From JBJKPP01 sp046706145 (GTDB lineage: Bacteria > Bacteroidota > Ignavibacteria > Ignavibacteriales > Ignavibacteriaceae), in NCBI GenBank assembly GCA_046706145.1, contig JBJKPP010000112.1, positions 1 through 11,961 on the forward strand: 11,961 nucleotides of DNA. The letters are read 5' to 3'. Within the stretch, counting starts at the first letter, position 1. Every line of letters starts with the position of its first letter. The translations under genes and the position numbers were made by a program. Positions 7,117-11,961 of the stretch are shown here, in pieces. The notes beneath the pieces are model-generated. The model was not told the origin of the DNA. It saw only the letters and a program-made list of their open reading frames with translations, and searched no databases.

Positions 7117-7926
7117 TCAAACAAACTTTGTCTGTTCTTTTGAAACTGTTTTTAATTCGTTTAAATGATGTCTATACCAATTGACACCCGCATATTTTTC
7201 GTTGATACTTTTAATCTCCGGTTTTTCATTCAGGAGATTTAAGATATCATTTAAATCAAATGAAGAATTTTTATGATATAATTCTTCATATACTCGTTTA
7301 ATAAATTTATAATCTTCAGGATAGTCAAGAGCAAATCGGTGAGTCATCGAAAAATCATGGTCAGTTTCCCATTTGACGTTGCCAATCCTAAACTTATCAG
7401 GATTTTCCCAAAAGTAGGGAGTAGTATGTTCTCTTTCGAATTCTTTACTAGAATTTTCCCATGCATTTTTTAATGCATCCATTGACATAATTTCAACATC
7501 ATTTCCATCCGGATAAGTTGCTGGATGTAAATTACTTACAAAGTCGTATTTGTCCTTATTACCAAGATAATACTCAAGAACTTTATCAATAATTTTAGGG
7601 TCAATTAAAGGACAATCGGAAGGAATTTTTACAACTGCATCAGCGCCGTAAATTTTTCCAGCTTGATAGTGTCTATCCAGTAAGTCTGTAGAATGTCCTC
7701 TGAAAATATTAAGATTATTATCCTTACACAATTTCTCTATCGGGTCGTCAATTTTTTCTTTTGTGGTTGCCACTACCAAAGTTCCGTAATGCTTGGATTT
7801 AAGAACTCTCTCCAACATTAATAATAAGTTTGGTTTTCCTAAGATTGGTTTTAGTACTTTGCCGGGGAATCTACTTGACCCCGTTCTGGCTTGAACAACA
7901 GTAAGTATTTTTGTTAAGTGGGACAC
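7117..7926 (-). CDS. SpsF-family cytidylyltransferase, CMP-sugar acid synthetase
   Basis: This is a GT-A-fold nucleotidyltransferase related to CMP-Kdo synthetase and Bacillus SpsF. The 269 residues start with the nucleotide loop VVQARTGSSRFPGKVL (10-25). Then follow ATTKEKIDDP, IPSDCPLIDP (101-110) with the metal-binding Asp104, YPDGNDVEIMS, FEREHTTPYFWENPDKFRIGN, and RFALDYPEDYKFIKRVYEEL. All are typical of the family. It would couple CTP to the anomeric carbon of the 2-keto sugar acid made by the NeuB/HAD pair, giving the CMP donor for a glycosyltransferase. The start is GTG at 7926: an in-frame TAA stands directly before it, so no upstream start is possible, and the nucleotide loop follows within ten residues. 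The gap from the preceding gene is seven bases. Activation of a different acid, such as Kdo, cannot be excluded. Confidence 0.88.
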   Translation of the reverse strand: MSHLTKILTVVQARTGSSRFPGKVLKPILGKPNLLLMLERVLKSKHYGTLVVATTKEKIDDPIEKLCKDNNLNIFRGHSTDLLDRHYQAGKIYGADAVVKIPSDCPLIDPKIIDKVLEYYLGNKDKYDFVSNLHPATYPDGNDVEIMSMDALKNAWENSSKEFEREHTTPYFWENPDKFRIGNVKWETDHDFSMTHRFALDYPEDYKFIKRVYEELYHKNSSFDLNDILNLLNEKPEIKSINEKYAGVNWYRHHLNELKTVSKEQTKFV

Positions 7927-7933
7927 TTAGAAG

Positions 7934-8998
7934 TCAGTTTATTCTTAGAGTTTCTATTTTTTCTTTATACTTATCAAATACTTTTGTTCTATTCCTTAAT
8001 TTGTGTGCTTTGCCAAAATTTCTGTAGCTAAGGCTGGTTTCAGTTTCAAGTAATTCTCGCGCCACGAGAGATATATTATATGCAGACCTGCCCCCGTTTT
8101 GGATTGGAAGTAATCTCTTTAATTCATTTATGTCAAATTCGGAATAGACTTTTTTGCCTAGCGCTAAACCAATATACACTACGCTCGAATATCTTGTAAT
8201 GAGTACATCACAATTTGCAATCATGTGTTCTGTGTTGCCTTCATGATAAACGAATGAGCCTGGCGCATAAACATTTATTTCCTCAGTAGCCCTGTCAACA
8301 CGTTCGTTAGGATGCAGTTTGAATATCAACTGCTTTCCTTCTGCTCTTTTCAAAGCATATTCAATGAACTTTTTTCTGTTTTCATATTTAAATGTTTCGC
8401 GAGTATCTGATGTAGCAACTAATGCATAACTTCTATGAGGAAAATCATTCTCTAAATATTTATTTGCGTTGTCAAAATTTGGAATTCCTGTAACCACAAT
8501 CTTGTCAGGATTTACACCCTTTTTGATGAATAAATCTTTATAACCTGGGGAAGCGACACAAAATTTATCATAAGCATCTGAAAGTCCGGTGGTAGAAGTG
8601 CTGGCCAAATATCTCGGTAATTTGAATTTTTTTACCAGACGATACATGAAATTTTCCGGATCAGTCATCCCTTCTTGTACGAGTATTAATTTTGTATCCA
8701 GAACATTTTTTGGAACAATAAGGTCGCTGCAGGTTATTACCAAATCATATTTTCTTTCTTTTCCTTCAAAATCAATTGGCAGGTTATGGTTGTTCAAATA
8801 TTCAATTGTTTTTTCTTTAAATTTTCCCCCAAGAATTGTAAAATCAAGCAGATTAGAACTGGAGAGCAATTTAGTAAATCCATCGCTATAGTAAGGGGTA
8901 AAGTAACAATCGAATTCCCGAAGATGTTTCGAGATTTCATGCATCATTTTTGTTTGATTTAGGGAACCACAAATAAAGAGTATATTTTCTTTATTCAT
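7934..8998 (-). CDS. Putative GT-B-fold glycosyltransferase with HP motif
   Basis: The 354-residue protein has no signal peptide or clear membrane helix, so it is probably cytoplasmic or peripheral at the membrane. It looks like a two-domain GT-B enzyme: N-terminal ILFICGSLNQTKMMHEI, then LVITCSD, LILVQEGMTDPE (105-115), VVTGIPNFDN (168-177), LIFKLHPNE (224-232), and ITRYSSVVYIGLALGKKVY (267-285). The C-terminal pattern resembles CDP-glycerol glycerophosphotransferases and capsule transferases. Bacterial sialyltransferases and polysialyltransferases use an acidic-acidic-Gly motif and an HP motif with nearby serines; here QEG (108-110), His229-Pro230 and Ser271-Ser272 are plausible counterparts. 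It is the first gene of the operon, seven bases before the cytidylyltransferase gene, fitting a transferase that uses the CMP-sugar made there. No exact family was recognised. A nucleotide-sugar epimerase- or hydrolase-like role is an alternative. Confidence 0.55.
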   Translation of the reverse strand: MNKENILFICGSLNQTKMMHEISKHLREFDCYFTPYYSDGFTKLLSSSNLLDFTILGGKFKEKTIEYLNNHNLPIDFEGKERKYDLVITCSDLIVPKNVLDTKLILVQEGMTDPENFMYRLVKKFKLPRYLASTSTTGLSDAYDKFCVASPGYKDLFIKKGVNPDKIVVTGIPNFDNANKYLENDFPHRSYALVATSDTRETFKYENRKKFIEYALKRAEGKQLIFKLHPNERVDRATEEINVYAPGSFVYHEGNTEHMIANCDVLITRYSSVVYIGLALGKKVYSEFDINELKRLLPIQNGGRSAYNISLVARELLETETSLSYRNFGKAHKLRNRTKVFDKYKEKIETLRIN

Positions 8999-9027
8999 AA
9001 ACTGCTTAAATGTTTATTACTAGAACT

Positions 9028-9035
9028 CAAATATA
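9028..9035 (-). promoter_or_regulatory. Candidate promoter element of the six-gene operon
   Basis: The minus strand has TATATTTG, a full TAnnTTTG match, about 30 bases before the ATG at 8998. The nearest upstream TTTG (9051-9048) is only 12 bases away, too close for the usual -33 position, so only half of the promoter is convincing. Confidence 0.35.
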
Positions 9036-9247
9036 TAAACTTTATTTCAAAATTTTAAGGCATTATAACTCTTAAGCACATTTCAAGTTCTTTTGTAGTT
9101 TCTAACCTGAATATTCGAATAGTTAGTGCTAAAATGCACCAATTTATATGAAAAATAAGAAATTTCTCATTTTTACTTTGTTATCATGGATTTTTCCAAA
9201 TTACTGAATTTTTGGTCTATAATGTTATTAATTTGTTAAAATTTGAA

Positions 9248-9271
9248 GTGCTTTAGTTTGCGTGCTTTAGT
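9248..9271. repeat. Perfect 10-base direct repeat upstream of ldcA
   Basis: GTGCTTTAGT occurs at 9248-9257 and again at 9262-9271, an offset of 14 bases, ending 39 bases before the ldcA start. The repeats overlap or flank the candidate ldcA promoter, so they may be regulator binding half-sites. No known operator was recognised. Confidence 0.55.
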
Positions 9272-9288
9272 ACATTTTATTAACTTTA
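9257..9288 (+). promoter_or_regulatory. Candidate promoter of ldcA
   Basis: TTTG (9257-9260), 20 bases, TAACTTTA (9281-9288) matches TAnnTTTG in seven of eight positions and would start transcription near 9294, about 17 bases before the ATG. A second option is TTTG (9232-9235), 17 bases, TTAGTTTG (9253-9260). A lone TATAAT at 9218-9223 lacks a -35 partner. The choice is uncertain. Confidence 0.3.
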
Positions 9289-9310
9289 ATTATAGAAATG
9301 TTCATATAGA

Positions 9311-10255
9311 ATGAAGATTATCAAACCGAAAAGACTTAAACAAGGGGATTTAATCGGTGTTATTTCTCCAGCTTCGGCACCAGTTGACCCCTCACAAATT
9401 AATAATGGTGTAACATATCTTGAGAGGCTTGGATACCGGGTTATCGTAGGAAAGAATGTAGGTAAAGTGCATGGGTATCTCGCTGGAACTGATGAGCAAA
9501 GACTGCAAGACCTGCATGATATGTTCAAAAACAAGAAAGTTAATGCGATTATTTGTATAAGGGGTGGTTATGGTTCTCCTAGATTACTAAATAAAATAAA
9601 TTACCGTCTAATAAGAGCAAATCCCAAAATTTTTGTTGGATATAGCGATATTACGGCTTTGCAGTTAGCAATTTTTCAGAAAACCGGAGTAATTACTTTT
9701 GCAGGTCCAATGCTGGTCTCTAATTTTTCAAACGGCGTTGATTCTTATACAGAAGAAAATTTCTGGAGAGTAATTACAAGCAACAAAAAGAACGGCAAGA
9801 TTCACTTTCCTGAAAGTGAAAAGTTGATCCCGATAAAAAAGGGAATCAAAAACGGAAGAATTATTGGAGGAAATTTAACACTTCTTAGCTCTCTTATTGG
9901 TACAAGCTATTTTCCTTCTATGAAAGAGAAACTCTTGTTTTTAGAAGAAATAGGTGAAGCCCCATATAGAATTGATAGGATATTCAATCAATTCTCCTTG
10001 CTTAAACTCTTTGACCAGGTTAATGGGATAATCTTCGGTGCATTTACGGATTGTGCTGAAACTGACCCTGACAAAAGAACCTTGTCTATTGGAGAAGTTT
10101 TAGAGGATTATTTAGGAAATTTGAAAAAACCCATCGTTTATAATCTTCCGCACGGGCATATAACAAAACTTCTAACTATCCCAATTGGCATCAGAGCCAG
10201 GTTAAATGCTTCAAGAGGAATATTGGAGTTTTTGGAAGGTGCAGTAAAAGCTTAG
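9311..10255 (+). CDS. ldcA: Muramoyltetrapeptide LD-carboxypeptidase (peptidase family S66)
   Basis: LD-carboxypeptidases remove the terminal D-alanine from murein tetrapeptides during cell-wall recycling, usually in the cytoplasm. The 314-residue length is typical. The N-terminal GDLIGVISPAS opens the family fold. RGGYGSPRLL is at 84-93. The nucleophile is Ser112 in VGYSDITAL. The catalytic glutamate lies in FLEEIGEAPYRIDR (Glu212 or 213), and the histidine is His283 in NLPHGH. The following PIGIRARLNASRG closes the fold. No signal peptide is visible, which agrees with a cytoplasmic enzyme. Some S66 members act on microcin C or other LD peptides, but nothing here suggests an immunity locus. 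It is a single-gene unit on the plus strand, divergent from the sugar-acid operon and converging on ispE with a 10-base gap. The ATG at 9311 fits the usual N-terminus; its ribosome binding site is weak. Confidence 0.93.
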   Translation: MKIIKPKRLKQGDLIGVISPASAPVDPSQINNGVTYLERLGYRVIVGKNVGKVHGYLAGTDEQRLQDLHDMFKNKKVNAIICIRGGYGSPRLLNKINYRLIRANPKIFVGYSDITALQLAIFQKTGVITFAGPMLVSNFSNGVDSYTEENFWRVITSNKKNGKIHFPESEKLIPIKKGIKNGRIIGGNLTLLSSLIGTSYFPSMKEKLLFLEEIGEAPYRIDRIFNQFSLLKLFDQVNGIIFGAFTDCAETDPDKRTLSIGEVLEDYLGNLKKPIVYNLPHGHITKLLTIPIGIRARLNASRGILEFLEGAVKA

Positions 10256-10265
10256 AAGTTTTTTC

Positions 10266-11102
10266 TTAGTCAGATTCTTTGTGAATGTAAGTGAAATAAT
10301 TCTTAGTGAATTGACTTTGCGCTTTTTCGGCCATATTAATATTATCGAATATGCCGAATACTGTTGAACCGCTGCCCGTCATAAGAGAGAAAATTGCTCC
10401 CGATTTATATAAATTACTTTTGATTTCAGCGATTTCTCTATGCTCTTCAAATGCAATTCCTTCAAAATCATTAAATATTTTCTTTTTCCATTCGTGAATA
10501 TCCGGGATATTCTTTTGGACTAAGTTTCTAAGAAGATTGGGCTTTCCACTTGGATTAATATTTTCATAAGCCCATTTAGTTGATATTTGAATTCCGGGAT
10601 TAACTATTAAGATTGGGAACTTAATTTTCAGTGTTATTGCTTCTAATTTTTCTCCTTTAGAAGTAACCAACGAAGGCAAAGTCTTGATGAAAAAAGGAGC
10701 ATCTGCTCCAACTTTAGCGGCTAAATCTTTTTGAGTTTCTTCTGAAAGGTTTAATTGAAATAATTTATTTAATGCTACAATAGTTTGTGCTGCATTGGAA
10801 CTTCCTCCGCCAAGTCCAGCTCCAATTGGAATTCTTTTCGTTAATGAAATTTCAACAATGAATTGTTTCCCTGTTTCATACTCGAGAATTTTTATTACTT
10901 TGGTAACAAGATTTTCTTGCTCATTAATCTCTTGATTATTGCAGATTAATTTAAAAGAGTTGGATTTCTTGAAGTATAAGTCATCATGCAAATTTACCGG
11001 GTAGAATATTGATTCAATATCATGGTAACCATCTGGCCTTTTACTGATGATGTTTAATCCAAAATTAATTTTTGCAAATGATTTAACGTGTAGTTCTTCC
11101 AT
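10266..11102 (-). CDS. ispE: 4-diphosphocytidyl-2-C-methyl-D-erythritol kinase
   Basis: IspE is a cytoplasmic GHMP-fold kinase that phosphorylates the 2-hydroxyl of CDP-methylerythritol in the MEP route to isoprenoid precursors. All three GHMP motifs are present (numbered from the TTG one codon upstream): SFAKINFGLNI at 9-19 with the substrate-contacting lysine, the glycine-rich ATP loop PIGAGLGGGSSNAA at 93-106, and MTGSGSTVFGIF at 242-253. KRPDGYHDIES at 22-32 and GADAPFF, with the catalytic Asp135, are also family signatures. I place the start at the ATG at 11102 (278 residues). The TTG directly before it is a less likely start. The start overlaps the end of the upstream methyltransferase-family gene by 20 bases, so the two are probably coupled although their pathways differ. 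The length is normal and no key residue is missing. Confidence 0.97.
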   Translation of the reverse strand: MEELHVKSFAKINFGLNIISKRPDGYHDIESIFYPVNLHDDLYFKKSNSFKLICNNQEINEQENLVTKVIKILEYETGKQFIVEISLTKRIPIGAGLGGGSSNAAQTIVALNKLFQLNLSEETQKDLAAKVGADAPFFIKTLPSLVTSKGEKLEAITLKIKFPILIVNPGIQISTKWAYENINPSGKPNLLRNLVQKNIPDIHEWKKKIFNDFEGIAFEEHREIAEIKSNLYKSGAIFSLMTGSGSTVFGIFDNINMAEKAQSQFTKNYFTYIHKESD

Positions 11103-11961
11103 CAAGAAGCTTTTTTATTTCTTTAGTATGTTCGGGATTAGAACCACAGCACGAGCCGATGAAGGACGGATTCTTGGGTAGGGAAGATTTGACAATCTTT
11201 TTATATTGAAGTGGAGATACTCCGCAGCTAATGTATTCATCTGTAACCTCACCGGAACCGCAATTCAAATAATATCCCCAGTTTGAATTTTTATTGATTT
11301 TTCTTAACGCTTTTTTGAAAAGTTCAGTTGGGATACAATTAATTCCAATTGCCATAGGTCCGTAATCATTCACAAGCTCAATTACTTCCGAAAATTTTTC
11401 ACCTGATAACAACCTGAGATTCTCATCAAAATAAAGGCTTAGCACAAAAGGAATCATTTCCTTTCGGCAAAACTCACAGATTATTTTGATTTCGTCCATG
11501 TGGCTTTGAGTTTCGTTTAAGATAAAATGACATCCGCTATCTATAAGTAATAAAATATGGTTATGGTGATTTTCCTCAAGTAATTTGTGCGATATTTTTC
11601 TCGCTTTTTGATAGCAATCTTCTGCTGGAGGATTGCAGCCTGCGATGTAAACCGGATAACCCTGAGCCGCGTGAGAAGCTACGCAAACAGCTCGATGCAC
11701 AAGAGTTTTAGAATCTAGTTTTTTGTTTACTTTTTTAACAATAGCCGGATTAGTACGGAATGTATTTGTAGTGATTATATCGGCGCCGGAATCAATATAT
11801 TCCCTGTGGATTTTCAAAATCAGTTCAGGCTCTTCTAAGAGAGCGTACGATGACCATAATTCATTTACCATTTTAAATCTCTTCTCTTGAAGAAAAGTCC
11901 CAAGCGCACCGTCTAAGATTAGAGGTCTGTTTTTTCGCTTAGCAAGCGCAAATGGATTTAT
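11083..11961 (-). CDS. Homocysteine S-methyltransferase-family protein (5' end cut by window edge)
   Basis: These zinc-dependent TIM-barrel enzymes pass a methyl group to homocysteine, yielding methionine. The frame is open to the right edge of the window, and the first visible residues include the family start LILDGALGTFLQ, so the internal ATG at 11871 is not the true start. Further features are NELWSS, IHREYIDSGADIITTNTFRTNP, ETQSHMDE, GINCIP, and the C-terminal IGSCCGSNPEHTKEI. The zinc ligands are expected to be the Cys of GINC (visible residue 209) and the Cys pair of GSCCG (271-272). About 293 residues are visible; only a few N-terminal residues should be missing. There is no folate or cobalamin domain, unlike full-length MetH, so the methyl donor (S-methylmethionine, SAM, betaine or a corrinoid partner) is open. 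It precedes and overlaps ispE. Confidence 0.85.
   Translation of the reverse strand: MNPFALAKRKNRPLILDGALGTFLQEKRFKMVNELWSSYALLEEPELILKIHREYIDSGADIITTNTFRTNPAIVKKVNKKLDSKTLVHRAVCVASHAAQGYPVYIAGCNPPAEDCYQKARKISHKLLEENHHNHILLLIDSGCHFILNETQSHMDEIKIICEFCRKEMIPFVLSLYFDENLRLLSGEKFSEVIELVNDYGPMAIGINCIPTELFKKALRKINKNSNWGYYLNCGSGEVTDEYISCGVSPLQYKKIVKSSLPKNPSFIGSCCGSNPEHTKEIKKLLDGRTTR

Larger units (their letters stand above)
8999..9310. other. Divergent intergenic region, 312 bases
   Basis: This very AT-rich spacer lies between the minus-strand sugar-acid operon and plus-strand ldcA. It holds candidate promoters for both sides and a 10-base direct repeat close to ldcA. A weak inverted repeat CCAAA / TTTGG lies at 9196-9215. 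No ORF with family features, tRNA or clear structured RNA was seen. The middle section, about 9060-9210, shows nothing further that I can support. Confidence 0.6.

Noticed and set aside
9126..9139. GTGC / GCAC inverted repeat in the divergent intergenic region
   Set aside because: A four-base stem with an AT loop is expected by chance in a spacer of this size.
9286..9534. 82-codon minus-strand frame at the start of ldcA
   Set aside because: It is antisense to a well-supported ldcA, and its cysteine-rich translation has no known pattern.
10246..10264. Possible terminator between the converging ldcA and ispE genes
   Set aside because: The hairpin is only about seven pairs, mostly A-T with one G-U, ahead of a short T run; on the other strand no stem forms. 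Too weak to call.
11083..11871. Methyltransferase-family gene starting at the ATG at 11871
   Set aside because: The frame continues to the window edge and encodes the conserved LDGALGTFLQ start of the family, so the true start is outside the window.

Overview
The window is AT-rich and densely coded. It resembles a chromosomal segment from the Bacteroidota/Ignavibacteria side of the tree. Three things point there: several upstream regions match the Bacteroidota-type promoter (TTTG or TTG, about 18-20 bases, then TAnnTTTG), Shine-Dalgarno sequences are weak or absent before many genes, and the arginine enzymes are the classical ArgJ/ArgC/ornithine carbamoyltransferase set rather than the acetyl- or succinyl-ornithine variants of many Bacteroidetes. 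This placement is an inference. No rRNA, tRNA, CRISPR array or mobile element was seen.

Left part (1-3392, all minus strand): arginine biosynthesis. argF has its own promoter. After a 233-base gap holding a second good promoter and a repeat-rich leader come argC and argJ, which overlap by 17 bases. argJ runs off the left edge.

Middle part (3466-8998, all minus strand, read right to left): a tight six-gene operon for an activated sugar acid. In order of transcription it encodes a GT-B-like glycosyltransferase candidate with an HP motif, an SpsF-family cytidylyltransferase, a class III PLP aminotransferase, a short-chain dehydrogenase, a KdsC-like HAD phosphatase and a single-domain NeuB-family synthase. 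The simplest reading is that NeuB condenses PEP with a phosphorylated sugar, the HAD enzyme removes the phosphate, the dehydrogenase and aminotransferase replace a hydroxyl by an amino group, SpsF makes the CMP derivative, and the glycosyltransferase attaches it to a surface glycan. Usual legionaminate/pseudaminate partners (dehydratase, DegT aminotransferase, acetyltransferase, UDP-sugar hydrolase or epimerase) are absent from the operon, so the exact product cannot be read from this window. This is the most interesting part of the window.

Right part (8999-11961): a 312-base divergent intergenic region, then ldcA (murein tetrapeptide recycling) on the plus strand. It converges on a minus-strand pair: a homocysteine S-methyltransferase-family gene cut by the right edge, overlapping ispE of the non-mevalonate isoprenoid pathway.
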